From contig NZ_JH636439.1 of the NCBI RefSeq assembly GCF_000255705.1, forward strand, positions 761,670-825,669: a stretch of DNA of 64,000 nt. Reading direction: 5' to 3'. Shown here one piece after another: positions 43,861 through 53,036 of the stretch (positions within the stretch are counted from its first letter, which is position 1; each line of letters opens with the position of its first letter). The notes under the pieces are model-generated. The model was not told where the DNA came from and did no database searches. It saw nothing but the letters and a program-made list of their open reading frames with translations. The position numbers were made by a program, and so were the translations under genes. Source of the stretch: Zavarzinella formosa DSM 19928 (GTDB lineage Bacteria; Planctomycetota; Planctomycetia; Gemmatales; Gemmataceae).

Positions 43861-45684
43861 TTACATCCGCTCGACGGTTTTGATTCCCAACAGATCAAGC
43901 GTGAGATGGATCACCCGAGCCGTCAGATCGACCAACAGCAGTCGGCTATCCCGCAGTTCCGGCGTCTCGGCCTTCAACACCGGGCATTGTTCGTTGAACG
44001 AACTGTAACTCTTCGCCACATCCCAAAGGTAGGCCGTCAGATGGTGTGGCATATACTCGGCGGCCGCCGTCTCCAACGCATTCGGCAACCGCAATAGTTG
44101 CAGGGCCAGTGCCCGCTCGGTGGGTTGGCCGAGGATCACCTTTGGCGGGTTGGTGCGGAATCGTTCTTCAGGTTCGTTCGCCTTGCGGAAAATCCCCCGG
44201 CACCGGGCGAAGGCGAACTGCATGTATGTTGACGTGTTGCCGTCTGTCGCCAGCATTTTCTCAGGATCGAACTTGTAGTTGCTTGTCCGATTCTGGCTTA
44301 GGTCCGCGTATTTAACAGCTCCAATTCCGACATTCTCGGCGATCTTGGATATCTCGGTCTCGTCCAAGTCTGGAACATCGTGCCCTTGTTCTTTTCGGGA
44401 CTTGTAGCTTTCCCAATATTTCTTGTTGGCGAGGACAAGTGATTCCTCAAGAAGTTCAACTAATCCCGGCGCGGCTCCCTTTCGTGCGCCGAAAGGTTTT
44501 CCGTCAGCGCCAAGAACGCTTCCAAAACTCAGGTGTTCAAATTCAACATTGGTGTAACCCCATCGTTTTGCTTGAGCAAACAGGGTCTTAAAATGAAGTG
44601 ATTGTCGAAAATCGACGACATAGAGCAGCACATCGGCATGGAAGACATTTACCCGATGTCGGACGGTGGCCAAGTCAGTCGTTGTGTAAGTAAACGCTCC
44701 ATCTCGCTTGCGTATCAAAGCGGGCGGATCTTCCTTTTCCAATTCTTCCTTGGTTTGCGGGATATTCCCCTTGGCATTGGGAATGACCACGGCTCCCTGA
44801 CTGTCAAAGGCAATGCCTTTGGCCAACTGTTCAGCCACGATCTCCGGGAGTTCGGGATTGTAAGCGCTCTCGCCAAGTTCGTGATTAAAGGTCAGAATGC
44901 CGAGTTTTTCGTAGGTCGAATGCAGTTCACTCAGGCACGCAGGCATGAACTCATTCCAAAGCCGAAGATTTTCCTCGTCTCCCGCATGTAACTTTGCCGT
45001 TTCGTGCCGGCATTTTTCGGCAATCGGATTGGCAATCGCTTCCTCGTCTTCGCCGCCGGCTTCCTTGATGAGTATTCGCACGGCCTTGTACAATCGGGCC
45101 AATTCCTGAACGGGATTTTGTTCGTATGCCTCCCGGTCAAGCAGGTTCTTGTAACCGTATAGCAGGATGCCGAATTGGGTGCCCCAGTCGCCGAGATGAT
45201 TGTCGCTGATGACCGTGTGGCCGAGGAATCGCAGCAATCGGGTGATCGAGTCGCCGATGATCGTGCTTCGCAGGTGGCCGACGTGCAGGGGCTTGGCGAC
45301 GTTTGGGCCGGAATAATCGATCACGAAGGTCTTCGGCGAAGCGAGGGTCGGCACGCCAAGTCGCTCATCGGTGGCGATCTGCTGAAGTTGCTCGACCAGC
45401 CAGTCGGTCTTTAACCGGATGTTGATGAAGCCCGGTCCGGCGACGGTGGCGGAATCCACCAGCGAATTGGCGGGCAGGGCCGCGATGATGGCTTGGGCCA
45501 CGTCCGTCGGCTTTTTGCCAAGGGTCTTGGAGAGGGCCATCGACATGTTGGCCTGATAATCCCCGTGGTCCGCGTTGGCGGCCGGTTTTACCATCGCCAC
45601 ATAATCGTCGATCTTCGCAGGGTCGACGGACATTGCGACCAAGGCGGGCCGAAACAGGGATCGAACTTCGTCAAGCAGATTCAT
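43861..45684 (-). CDS. argS: Arginyl-tRNA synthetase
   Basis: 607 residues, class I synthetase. N-terminal additional domain (1-115), the HIGH-type motif HVGH at 134-137 in YSGPNVAKPLHVGHLRST, GDWGTQFG, the KFDPEKMLATDGNTSTYMQFAFAR region, and the C-terminal helical anticodon-binding domain ending LLGIKTVERM. As in other ArgS proteins, no canonical KMSKS is evident. It is not clearly linked to the atp operon; a separate transcript is likely. Confidence 0.96.
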   Translation of the reverse strand: MNLLDEVRSLFRPALVAMSVDPAKIDDYVAMVKPAANADHGDYQANMSMALSKTLGKKPTDVAQAIIAALPANSLVDSATVAGPGFINIRLKTDWLVEQLQQIATDERLGVPTLASPKTFVIDYSGPNVAKPLHVGHLRSTIIGDSITRLLRFLGHTVISDNHLGDWGTQFGILLYGYKNLLDREAYEQNPVQELARLYKAVRILIKEAGGEDEEAIANPIAEKCRHETAKLHAGDEENLRLWNEFMPACLSELHSTYEKLGILTFNHELGESAYNPELPEIVAEQLAKGIAFDSQGAVVIPNAKGNIPQTKEELEKEDPPALIRKRDGAFTYTTTDLATVRHRVNVFHADVLLYVVDFRQSLHFKTLFAQAKRWGYTNVEFEHLSFGSVLGADGKPFGARKGAAPGLVELLEESLVLANKKYWESYKSRKEQGHDVPDLDETEISKIAENVGIGAVKYADLSQNRTSNYKFDPEKMLATDGNTSTYMQFAFARCRGIFRKANEPEERFRTNPPKVILGQPTERALALQLLRLPNALETAAAEYMPHHLTAYLWDVAKSYSSFNEQCPVLKAETPELRDSRLLLVDLTARVIHLTLDLLGIKTVERM

Positions 45685-45767
45685 GGGTCAGTCAGTCTCG
45701 GTCAGATTCGTTGATATCAGAAAGGTTTTATGGGACGGGGTTCGGGTTCGCATGACCCTAAAAGAAA

Positions 45768-45795
45768 ATCAGCCCCGGCGGTTGCCGGGGCTGAT
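45768..45795 (-). terminator. Intrinsic terminator of rsfS
   Basis: ATCAGCCCCGGC and GCCGGGGCTGAT form a perfect 12-bp stem with a 4-nt loop; on the minus strand it is followed by TTTTCTTTT. It lies 68 nt past the rsfS stop and ahead of argS, so it divides the two transcripts. Confidence 0.9.
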
Positions 45796-45862
45796 GAGTG
45801 ACGATGATCCGGTCGCGGCGTCGAACCGCGATTTCACAAGGGTGAATGGCGAAGGGGTTTCC

Positions 45863-46249
45863 TTACTCGCGTTCCCAGTCGATTCGCGGAGCGTCAGCCC
45901 AGAGTTCTTCCAGGTTGTAATAGCTGCGCGTATCAGGGTCGAAGACATGCACCAGCACGTCCCCGTAATCTTGCACAATCCATTTGCTGGCCTGATATCC
46001 CTCAATGCCGCGACGCGAGTCGCCGACGGCCTTCAGGGAATCATCGACTTCCTCGGCCAGTGTGTGAATCTGCCGACGGCTGGTGCCGGTGCCGATGACA
46101 AAGTAATCGTATAGAGGGTGAATTTTGCGAAGGTCGAGGACGGTGATGTCCCTGGCCTTGTGGTCCCTCAAAGTGCGGGCACAAATGGCTGCTCGCTCGA
46201 GGACCGGGGGAATGGTGCGGATTTCTGATTCAATGGTCGCGGTAGTCAA
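45863..46249 (-). CDS. rsfS: Ribosomal silencing factor RsfS
   Basis: 128 residues from TTG 46249, which has GGAGG 7 nt upstream; the frame reaches 46381, but that stretch lacks an SD. The Iojap/RsfS domain is clear: AAICARTLRDHKARDITVLDLRKIHPLYDYFVIGTGTSRRQ, GIEGYQASKWIVQDYGDVLVHVFDPDTRSYYNLEELWADAP. It binds ribosomal protein uL14 and blocks subunit joining when nutrients fall. It is usually next to nadD or other genes; here it stands alone with its own terminator. Divergent from the PGDH-like gene. Confidence 0.92.
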   Translation of the reverse strand: MTTATIESEIRTIPPVLERAAICARTLRDHKARDITVLDLRKIHPLYDYFVIGTGTSRRQIHTLAEEVDDSLKAVGDSRRGIEGYQASKWIVQDYGDVLVHVFDPDTRSYYNLEELWADAPRIDWERE

Positions 46250-46626
46250 GAGACCTCCTCCAAGTGGAAATAGGTGGAGGAAGGGTTGTATCGGCAAGCC
46301 GAACGCGACCGCGTTGGGATTGTGGCCGTGGAACACCTCCTCCGATGATCCAATTGGCACGTGCGACGATCCCGAACACATGTCGGGACACCTACTTAAT
46401 CATCGCCGCGCCGGGGTTAAAGTCAAGCGTTTCCCCCCTGTTTTCACCGCTTCCGCATGTTGTTTCCCCCATGATTGTCAGGTATTTCCCGTATTGGCTC
46501 CTGAAATCAATTGACGCTTGGACACCGGATAATCGCGGAGGTTCCCGCGAAACGACGATTTTCGTCGCCGATCCGGTTCCTATCATCCCCTCTGCGACAT
46601 CGCCGACTCTCCCAGAAAGTCCTCCC
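46250..46626. other. Divergent intergenic region between rsfS and the PGDH-like gene
   Basis: 377 nt with no supported gene. Open frames that cross it (46264 rightwards, 46381 leftwards) are extensions of the flanking genes with atypical composition. It must hold both promoters. GGAGGTGTTCCACGG-type sequences (46330-46350 on the minus strand) mimic an SD but have no clear frame. No strong hairpin was seen. Confidence 0.5.
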
Positions 46627-47616
46627 ATGCCGAAAGTATTGATTGCTCCCGCCCCCCTCGCCAATATGACCGGCAGCCATTTGGACGTGCTGACCGCCGC
46701 CGGATTTGAACTCGTTTATCCGTCCGTGGCCCGGCAAATGGTCGAAAGCGAATTGCTTGCCATCCTGCCGGGTGTTTCCGCCGCTGTCGCCGGTTCGGAA
46801 CCGTATAGCCGCAAGGTGTTTGAAGCCAATCCGCAATTGAAGATCGTGGCCCGTGTGGGCGTGGGGTATGACGCCGTCGATGTGCAGGCCGCCACGGATC
46901 ACGGCGTGGTGGTCGCCACCGTGCCGGGGACGAATCAGGACGCCGTCAGTGAACATGGTTTCATGCTGATTTTGGCGCTCGCCAAACACCTCATGCGACA
47001 GCATCCCGCCATCCGGGACGGAGGCTGGCCCCGGCAAGCCAATGTGCCGCTTCGGGGAAAGACCCTCGGCCTCGCCGGGTTGGGTCGTATCGGCAAGTCG
47101 ATGACCATCCGGGCCGAAGCGTTCGGCATGAAAGTGATCGCCCATGATCCGTTCGCGGACAAGGTGTTTGCCGAACAGCACGGCATCGCTTTGGTGAGCC
47201 TTGAGGACTTGTTCCGGGAATCCGACTACGTCTCGCTGCACATGCCCCTGAATCCGGGCACGCGGAAGATCATCAACGCGGATATGCTCAAACTGATGAA
47301 GCCGACGTCGTTCCTCGTGAACACGGCCCGTGGCTCGATCATCGACGAACCCGCCCTTTATGAAGTCCTGCGAGACAAGAAGATCGCCGGGGCCGGGTTG
47401 GATGTGTTTGACGAGGAACCGCCCCTCAAAGACAATCCGATTCTGCAACTCGACAACGTCGTGATGACCGCCCATACGGCCGGCGTTGATCAACAATCCA
47501 TCGCAGACATGGCCTTGCTCGCGGCCAAGTGTGTCGCGTGGATTTCAAAAGGGGAATGGCCGACGGAATGCGTGGTGAATCCCGAAGTGAAGGCCAAGTT
47601 CAAATGGAGCGTCTGA
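46627..47616 (+). CDS. D-3-phosphoglycerate dehydrogenase-like 2-hydroxyacid dehydrogenase
   Basis: 329 residues from ATG 46627 (an upstream open extension of 121 codons is not conserved-looking). NAD-binding motif GLAGLGRIG (148-156), catalytic R235 (NTARGS), E264 (DEEPP) and H283 (TAHTAG). It lacks the ACT domain of classical SerA, so it is the short form. It may oxidise 3-phosphoglycerate for serine synthesis or another D-2-hydroxyacid. The 3' neighbour, 59 nt later, is a DUF1080 gene. Confidence 0.88.
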   Translation: MPKVLIAPAPLANMTGSHLDVLTAAGFELVYPSVARQMVESELLAILPGVSAAVAGSEPYSRKVFEANPQLKIVARVGVGYDAVDVQAATDHGVVVATVPGTNQDAVSEHGFMLILALAKHLMRQHPAIRDGGWPRQANVPLRGKTLGLAGLGRIGKSMTIRAEAFGMKVIAHDPFADKVFAEQHGIALVSLEDLFRESDYVSLHMPLNPGTRKIINADMLKLMKPTSFLVNTARGSIIDEPALYEVLRDKKIAGAGLDVFDEEPPLKDNPILQLDNVVMTAHTAGVDQQSIADMALLAAKCVAWISKGEWPTECVVNPEVKAKFKWSV

Positions 47617-47675
47617 ACTGATCGTCGAGGCATAAGCTAATCCCACCCGCTCGCCCATCATCCGGAGTCATTTCC

Positions 47676-48878
47676 ATGCGTCGTTTGCTGCTGCTTTGTG
47701 CCCTGACGGCTTCCCCGGCATTTGCCGCCGACCCGAAGGAAGAGGGGTTCACGCCTCTCTTTAACGGCAAGGATCTCACCGGTTGGGTGAACGTGAACGG
47801 ACATCCAAGCACCTTCTTCGTGAAGGACGGGATGATTATCACCACTGGCACGCCGACCGGGTTCATGCGAACCGCCAAGCAATACGAGAACTTCATCCTT
47901 GAGATGGAGTGGTTCCATGTGAACACCAAGGAAGTCGGCAACTCCGGGCTGTTCGTGTGGGGCGATCCGCTGCCGGCCGTCGGCACACCGTACACGCGGG
48001 GAATTGAAGTCCAGGTGCTCGTCAATCTCAACGTGAAGGATTCCTATACGAGCCACGGCGATTTGTTCAGCATCTGGGGCGCAAAGTGCAAGCCGGACCG
48101 CCCGCATCCGAAGGGGTGGGAGCGTTGTCTGCCGAGCGAACTGCTCTGCAAAGGGGGCGGCGAATGGAACCATTACCGCGTCGAGGCCAACAACGGCGTC
48201 ATCAAGTTGCAAGTCAACGGCAAGGAAGTCTCCGGCGTGAGCGAATGCAATCCCCGCAAGGGCTACCTCGCCTTGGAATCGGAAGGGGCCGAGTGCCGGT
48301 TCAAGAACATCAAGATCAAGGAATTGCCAAGCACCAATCCGAATCCCAAGGAAATCGCCGAGGAAGCCAGGGGACACACCCTGCTTTACAACGGGCTGGA
48401 CTTGAACGGGCTGACGGTTGCCAAGGACAGCGGTTGGAAAGCCCGCGTCGGAAGTCTGTCCCACGGTGGCAAATCAGATGATGACCCAATTTGGACCAGC
48501 AAAAAATACGGCGATGTTGAAGTGGTGTTTGACTGGCAAATCCCGGCGAAAGCCGAAGTGAAGAAGACGCGGCTTCTATTACGCGGCAAAGACGGGCTAT
48601 CCGTGGATATTTCCTCCAGCGGGAGCGTGAGCGTCATGCGGGGGAAAGGCGGGGTCGGAACCGCAAAGCCGGGGGCCTCTGTCAAGAGCGGCGGGGCTTG
48701 GAATCGTGCGGTGGTCAGCCTGAAAAATGGATCGGCTAACGTAAAACTCAATGGCGTTGTCGTGATGGAAAACTTTAAACTCCTCAGTTTCGCCGAAGGT
48801 TTGAAAGAGGGGGAAATCGGCTTCTCGGCCGACGGCCCGATCAACCTGATGCATCCGTATGTGTTAGAGTTGAAGTGA
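47676..48878 (+). CDS. Secreted protein with two DUF1080 domains
   Basis: 400 residues, signal peptide 1-17 (MRRLLLLCALTASPAFA). The first DUF1080 domain (about 24-212) opens FTPLFNGKDLTGWVNVNG, has FILEMEWFHVNTKEVGNSGLFVWG, IEVQVL, EWNHYRVEANNGVIKLQVNGKEV and ends in GYLALESEGAECRFKNIKIKEL. The second (about 230-400) repeats the pattern (LLYNGLDLNGLTVAKDSGW, LLRGKDGLSVDISSSG). DUF1080 is a lectin-like beta-jelly-roll seen in 3-keto-glycoside hydrolases and in many planctomycete proteins. Sugar binding or hydrolysis is inferred. Exported. Confidence 0.9.
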   Translation: MRRLLLLCALTASPAFAADPKEEGFTPLFNGKDLTGWVNVNGHPSTFFVKDGMIITTGTPTGFMRTAKQYENFILEMEWFHVNTKEVGNSGLFVWGDPLPAVGTPYTRGIEVQVLVNLNVKDSYTSHGDLFSIWGAKCKPDRPHPKGWERCLPSELLCKGGGEWNHYRVEANNGVIKLQVNGKEVSGVSECNPRKGYLALESEGAECRFKNIKIKELPSTNPNPKEIAEEARGHTLLYNGLDLNGLTVAKDSGWKARVGSLSHGGKSDDDPIWTSKKYGDVEVVFDWQIPAKAEVKKTRLLLRGKDGLSVDISSSGSVSVMRGKGGVGTAKPGASVKSGGAWNRAVVSLKNGSANVKLNGVVVMENFKLLSFAEGLKEGEIGFSADGPINLMHPYVLELK

Positions 48879-48921
48879 TATATGTTGTTTTATTGATTTA
48901 TCAAAACCACGAGAGCTTGTG

Positions 48922-49362
48922 ATGATTCGTTTCAAGTTGTTGGGCGTTCTGATGTTTGTCGGTTTCTCCGCGACCGTCTTCGCGGAGGATGACCAGGCCA
49001 AAAAGGATCTCGAGAAATTTCAGGGTGTCTGGAAGGTGACGGCCTACGAGAAATCGGGTACGAACGCCCCGAAAGATCGCCTCGAAAAGCTTGCCTTTAC
49101 CTTCAAGGAAAGCGAGATGAGCATGAGCATTGGCCCGAAGGAATCGAACACCATCAAACTGGACCCGTCCAAAAAACCGGGGCAACTGAATATCACCGAC
49201 ACCCAGAAAAAGGTGACATATGGCATTTATGAAATCGACGGGGACACGCTGAAAATGTGCTTCAGCATGGCCATTGGCGACGAGACCAAACGCCCCGTGA
49301 AGTTTGCCACGGAAAAGGACAGCAACACCATTTTGATGGTGTTGAAACGCGAGAAGAAGTGA
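48922..49362 (+). CDS. Small secreted TIGR03067-like protein
   Basis: 146 residues (ATG 48922; a GTG 3 nt before is equally possible), 43 nt after the DUF1080 gene. Signal peptide MIRFKLLGVLMFVGFSATVFA. The body, LEKFQGVWKVTAYEKSG ... KLAFTFKESEMSM ... KPGQLNITDTQ ... TYGIYEIDGDTLKMCF ... LMVLKREKK, has the strand pattern of the planctomycete TIGR03067 family, a lipocalin-like barrel of unknown ligand. It faces a DUF1552 gene 10 nt away. Confidence 0.85.
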   Translation: MIRFKLLGVLMFVGFSATVFAEDDQAKKDLEKFQGVWKVTAYEKSGTNAPKDRLEKLAFTFKESEMSMSIGPKESNTIKLDPSKKPGQLNITDTQKKVTYGIYEIDGDTLKMCFSMAIGDETKRPVKFATEKDSNTILMVLKREKK

Positions 49363-49372
49363 CTCCTGTCCT

Positions 49373-50644
49373 TTACCCTTCCAAGCCTCTCATTGTCCCC
49401 GTGCTGCTGGCAAACTTGTCCAGCGGCAACCCCATTCGGTTGAGCATCGAGACATAGAGATTCGGAAGCGGGTAGTTCTTCTTCACGTCAAAGGCCAGGT
49501 GACCGGCGTGTTTGAAGCCGCCCCCGGCCAGCAACACCGGCAAGTTCGTGTTTGCGTGGGAGTTGGCGCTTCCCATCGGCGTGCCGTAGAGGACCATTGT
49601 CCGGTCGAACAGGTTGTCGCCTTCTTCCTTCACTCCCGCCAGACTGTCAAGGAAGCCGCCGAGGGTTTTGAACAACGCCGATTCGATTCGGAAGAGTTGG
49701 TCGAGGGACTCCGGCCGGTTGCCGTGATGGGTCAGCGAGTGTGTTTCCTCCTTGACGCCGGGCACTTCGGGAACGACCGAGAACGTGTTGATGAACAAAC
49801 TCACCACGCGGGTCGAGTCGGTTTCCAATCCCATCTTCACCACATCAAGCATCAACCGGACACGCTCAATCAGTTTCTTTGATTCGGCAATGTCGGCCGG
49901 TTCCGGGGCGGGGGCCTTGGGCTTCGGCTTGCGTTCCCATTCCTGGGCTTGTTGCAGTTGCACCTCAAGATCGCGGACGGCCGAGAAGTATTGATCCATC
50001 CGGCGCCGGTCGGCCGGGCTGAGGTCTTTGTTCAGGGTCTTGGCCCGGTCGGAGACAAAATCAAGCAAGCTTCGACCCCGTTGCAAGTCGGCCAGCCGGT
50101 CTTCCACTTCCGTAGTTTTGCCTTGCAGGAACATCTTGCGATAGAGGGCCGCCGGCGAGCGTTCCGGGGGAACCTTCACGCCGCTGCGCGAAAAAGACAT
50201 TCCTTGATTGCCTTCGGCATTGATCGCCAAGGTGAACGAGCCGAACCGGGTGATCGCCCCAAGACGCTCGGCCGCCAGTTGATCCAGCGAGATCGTGCTT
50301 TTGAATGCGGAGCTGCCGGGGTGCGGCGTCGCCGAGAGAAACGCCCGCTCGGCCTCATGGGCGCCGTCTACATCCGGGTGAGAGACCCCGCTGAAAACGG
50401 TGAACTTGCTGCGGTGGGCCTTCAGAATTTCCAAATAGGGTGTGAGCGCATAATCCTGACCCGCTTCCTTTGGGAAGAAGTGTTGCGGCAAAATCCCCAT
50501 GTTGGTCTGGATGGCGACCATGCGACGGGGCGCGGGCGTGGCAGCCCTTGCCACCCGCGGTAGCATGGCCTCCAAGGTCGGCAGGGCGATGGCCACTCCC
50601 GCTCCGCGTAAAAATGTCCGGCGGGACAAGACTTGTTTTGGCAT
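49373..50644 (-). CDS. DUF1552 protein with Tat signal (second copy)
   Basis: 423 residues, Tat signal MPKQVLSRRTFLRGAGVAIALPTLEAML. Same family and layout as the DUF1552 gene at 31235, with PRRMVAIQTNMGILPQHFFPKEAG, YALTPYLEILKAHRSKFTVFSGVSHPDVDGAH and DRTMVLYGTPMGSANSHANTNLPVLLAGGGFKHAGHL. Unlike that copy, no DUF1592-type partner is next to it. The stop is 10 nt from the convergent TIGR03067-like gene. Confidence 0.9.
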   Translation of the reverse strand: MPKQVLSRRTFLRGAGVAIALPTLEAMLPRVARAATPAPRRMVAIQTNMGILPQHFFPKEAGQDYALTPYLEILKAHRSKFTVFSGVSHPDVDGAHEAERAFLSATPHPGSSAFKSTISLDQLAAERLGAITRFGSFTLAINAEGNQGMSFSRSGVKVPPERSPAALYRKMFLQGKTTEVEDRLADLQRGRSLLDFVSDRAKTLNKDLSPADRRRMDQYFSAVRDLEVQLQQAQEWERKPKPKAPAPEPADIAESKKLIERVRLMLDVVKMGLETDSTRVVSLFINTFSVVPEVPGVKEETHSLTHHGNRPESLDQLFRIESALFKTLGGFLDSLAGVKEEGDNLFDRTMVLYGTPMGSANSHANTNLPVLLAGGGFKHAGHLAFDVKKNYPLPNLYVSMLNRMGLPLDKFASSTGTMRGLEG

Positions 50645-50969
50645 TTCAGTTACTTTCGTGAATTCGATTCACGCAACAAATTTTTGGAGAGTTTGGCGGG
50701 TGATATGAATTATTGCCGAACTCACGCGGATTGCCAACGAAAATCGCCGTCATGGAAAAACCCGTAATTTTCTCGCGTTTTGTGATGTTTTCACGGCAAA
50801 TCCGGTTGTGGGATATTGATCGTTTCGGAGAAGGAATTATTTTGTGTGAAAATAAGGTGTGCAAGATCATCAAATCGGGTAGCATGATGGAATGGCGGGC
50901 TTTTTGCCTGTCTTGAAGATGGCCACAATTCCGTGCCCGCTTCTCCAGTCTGCTTTGTAGAGATCCACG
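50645..50969. other. Divergent upstream region of the DUF1552 and RRM genes
   Basis: 325 nt, clearly more AT-rich than neighbours. No gene supported: short open frames (for example from 50713) have no SD. The right half is the leader of the RRM gene, whose SD-like TAGAGAT lies about 5 nt before ATG 50970. Long leaders are common for cold-shock-type RRM proteins, but no motif here proves regulation. Confidence 0.45.
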
Positions 50970-51329
50970 ATGGCGAAGAATTTGTATGTCGGCAACATGG
51001 CGTTCTCGACGACCGAGGACCAACTCCGGGAGACCTTCTCGCAGTACGGAACGGTGACGAAAGTCCAGCTCATTATGGACCGGGAAACCGGTCGTCCCCG
51101 GGGGTTCGCCTTCGTTGAAATGAGTGACGGTGGTGACCAGGCCATCGCGGCCCTGAACGGAACGCAGCTTGACGGCCGCGCCCTGACGGTGAACGAAGCC
51201 AAGCCCCGCGAAGGCGGCGGCGGTCGCAGCGGTGGTGGCGGCGGCTACGGTGGTGGCGGTGGTCGCAGCGGTGGCGGCGGCTACGGCGGTGGTGGCGGCG
51301 GCGGTGGCGGTCGTCGCGACCGTTACTAA
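50970..51329 (+). CDS. Glycine-rich RRM RNA-binding protein
   Basis: 119 residues: one RRM (1-80) with RNP2 LYVGNM (5-10) and RNP1 RGFAFVEM (44-51), then a Gly/Arg/Ser/Tyr tail (GGGGRSGGGGGYGGGGG repeats, to 115) ending RRDRY. This is the layout of cyanobacterial Rbp and plant GRP proteins, which bind RNA and often respond to cold. It acts in the cytoplasm on mRNA. Ends at a strong terminator. Confidence 0.94.
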   Translation: MAKNLYVGNMAFSTTEDQLRETFSQYGTVTKVQLIMDRETGRPRGFAFVEMSDGGDQAIAALNGTQLDGRALTVNEAKPREGGGGRSGGGGGYGGGGGRSGGGGYGGGGGGGGGRRDRY

Positions 51330-51354
51330 TATCGAAGAATAACAAGAAACATCC

Positions 51355-51387
51355 GGCCCCGACAAGAACGCTTGTGGGGGCCTTTTT
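51355..51387 (+). terminator. Intrinsic terminator of the RRM gene
   Basis: GGCCCC-x-ACAAG pairs with CTTGT-x-GGGGCC around AACG, followed by TTTTT. It sits 26 nt past the RRM stop and before the convergent pseudouridine-synthase gene. Confidence 0.9.
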
Positions 51388-51407
51388 CGTTGACACATCT
51401 CACATCG

Positions 51408-52121
51408 TCACATCCGGCCGGCCAAAAGATAAGCGAAGCGGCCCCGCCAGCTTTTGGGGATTTCGGCGGTCAGTGTGATTGGCTCATGACGGATCGGATG
51501 AAGAAATGTCAGCGAGCGGGCATGAAGTCCGATGCCGTGGCCAAAGTTCAACCGAGAGCCATATTTGTGGTCGCCGTACATTGGTCGGCCACGCGAGGCG
51601 AGTTGCACGCGAAGTTGATGCGTGCGGCCGGTTTGCGGGCGAATGTCGAGCCAGGCAAGGTTCTCATGCGTTTTGACCGTCGTGTAGTGTAATAACGCGG
51701 CCTTGGCTTCCGGTGTGTTTGGCGGGACGACATGCACCACCCCGGTGGTGTGATTCTTCAGCAGCCAGTCTTCCAATGTCCCGGCCAGGGGCCACGGTCG
51801 AGGCTCCGTGTCGGGGATCTCCACCATTCCCCAATAAGTCTTCTCAATGGCGTTATCCCGGAATTGCTCGCTAAGGCGGGCCGCTCCTTTGCTGGTGCGG
51901 GCGAACAGCAGAACGCCGGTCACAGGCTTGTCGAGCCGGTGGACCACCCCCAAGAAGACATTGCCGGTCTTTTTGTACTTTTCCCGAAGATAGTCCTTCA
52001 CCAACCGGTCGACGGTTTCGTCTTCGCCATCGAAATGCGCGCTCGGCCACCCGGCGGGTTTGTTCACCGCAATGAGATGATTGTCTTCGTAGAGGATGTC
52101 GAGCGTTTGGGAAAATGACAT
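51408..52121 (-). CDS. RluA-family RNA pseudouridine synthase
   Basis: 237 residues, the compact form without an S4 domain. The catalytic Asp is D64 in VVHRLDKPVTG. Other family blocks: ILYEDNHLIAVNKPAGW, IEKTYWGMVE, DIRPQTGRTHQLRVQLASRGRPMYGDHKYG and IGLHARSLTFLHPI. It converts uridine to pseudouridine in rRNA or tRNA; the target site is not readable from sequence. The same-strand gene upstream is the HU-like gene, with an 84-nt interval holding a large inverted repeat. Confidence 0.93.
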   Translation of the reverse strand: MSFSQTLDILYEDNHLIAVNKPAGWPSAHFDGEDETVDRLVKDYLREKYKKTGNVFLGVVHRLDKPVTGVLLFARTSKGAARLSEQFRDNAIEKTYWGMVEIPDTEPRPWPLAGTLEDWLLKNHTTGVVHVVPPNTPEAKAALLHYTTVKTHENLAWLDIRPQTGRTHQLRVQLASRGRPMYGDHKYGSRLNFGHGIGLHARSLTFLHPIRHEPITLTAEIPKSWRGRFAYLLAGRM

Positions 52122-52123
52122 AG

Positions 52124-52203
52124 ATCCAACCCGGAATGCGGAACTCGAAACGAAAACCCAGACCCTGAAGTTCTCGATTCTAGTTCCGGATTCCGGGTTG
52201 GAT
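52124..52203. repeat. 22-bp inverted repeat after the HU gene
   Basis: ATCCAACCCGGAATGCGGAACT at 52124-52145 pairs with the arm at 52182-52203, with one mismatch in 22 positions and a 36-nt loop. It fills the interval between the HU stop and the RluA gene start. A terminator for HU or an element that moves as a unit are both possible. Confidence 0.7.
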
Positions 52204-52205
52204 CA

Positions 52206-52760
52206 TTATCCCGCCATGCTTTCCGGAACCGGGATGACCGGAATCGGAGTCGGTGTTCCAATATCCGGCGTCCCGATGTCCGGTGTGCCGTTCATGCTTG
52301 GAGTTGTGTCAATCGGCGGAAGAGTGACCGGGGTTGGTTCCGTCGGCGGAACGACTTTCGGGGCCTTCTTGGGTTTTCCCTTCGGCGCCGGGGCGGCATC
52401 AGCGGCCTTCGCCTTTTTGGCGGCGGGCTTTTTCGGGGCGGCGTCCGCCTTGCCCTTTTTGCGCTTCGGTTCGTGAACCTTGGCTTCCACGCGAACACGC
52501 TCTTCCATCTCCTTGCCCGGTTGGAACGTGACAACGTTCTTTTCAGGGACGAAGACTTTCTCGTCCGTTCGCGGGTTGCGCGCCCGGCGGGCCTTCCGCT
52601 TCTTCACCTCGAAGACGCCGAAGTTGCGGAGTTCGATGCGTCCGTCCTTGATGAGCGTTTCGATGATGGCATCAAACGTCCATTGGACGATTTCCTTGAC
52701 CTTCAATTGGGTCAAGTCGGCACGGTCGGAAATTTGTCGAACGATTTCTTTTTTGGTCAC
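52206..52760 (-). CDS. HU/IHF-family DNA-binding protein with a long basic and Pro-rich tail
   Basis: 184 residues. The HU core (1-92) has [38 protein letters not shown] with the DNA-bending RNP motif, and [14 protein letters not shown]. Then come a Lys/Ala/Pro-rich basic arm (about 95-135), like histone H1-type tails in planctomycete and actinobacterial HU proteins, and a Pro/Thr-rich end with TPDIG repeats. It binds DNA and shapes the nucleoid. The tail is longer than in standard HU (about 90 residues). Confidence 0.9.
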   Translation of the reverse strand: MTKKEIVRQISDRADLTQLKVKEIVQWTFDAIIETLIKDGRIELRNFGVFEVKKRKARRARNPRTDEKVFVPEKNVVTFQPGKEMEERVRVEAKVHEPKRKKGKADAAPKKPAAKKAKAADAAPAPKGKPKKAPKVVPPTEPTPVTLPPIDTTPSMNGTPDIGTPDIGTPTPIPVIPVPESMAG

Positions 52761-53036
52761 GGATCGGCTCCCGCCAAGGGCTGGGGTCGAATGGCACTCC
52801 CGGCGTCAAACTTATGCAGCGTAACAACTAATGTCAAGCAAAAAGATCGGGTTGTGACAGTTATGACGATTGAAGCAGCAAGCAAGATATCAGCAAATTC
52901 CCCGGAAAATCATGGGAAAACGTCGTCCAGAGGGGCTTCGCAAAGCTCATGGCAAAATGTTTTTGCTTAAATGCTTTCGGGCATAACATGTTAAATGCGA
53001 ATTGTCCGTCGGCCATTTTCGGGAGACAACGTGCCG

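Noticed and set aside
46264-46626. A 121-codon N-terminal extension of the PGDH-like gene
   Set aside because: Not conserved-looking, crosses the divergent promoter region; ATG 46627 gives the normal family start.
50646-51398. A minus-strand frame with long Thr/Ala runs opposite the RRM gene
   Set aside because: Explained by the complement of the Gly-rich tail; no SD or domain.
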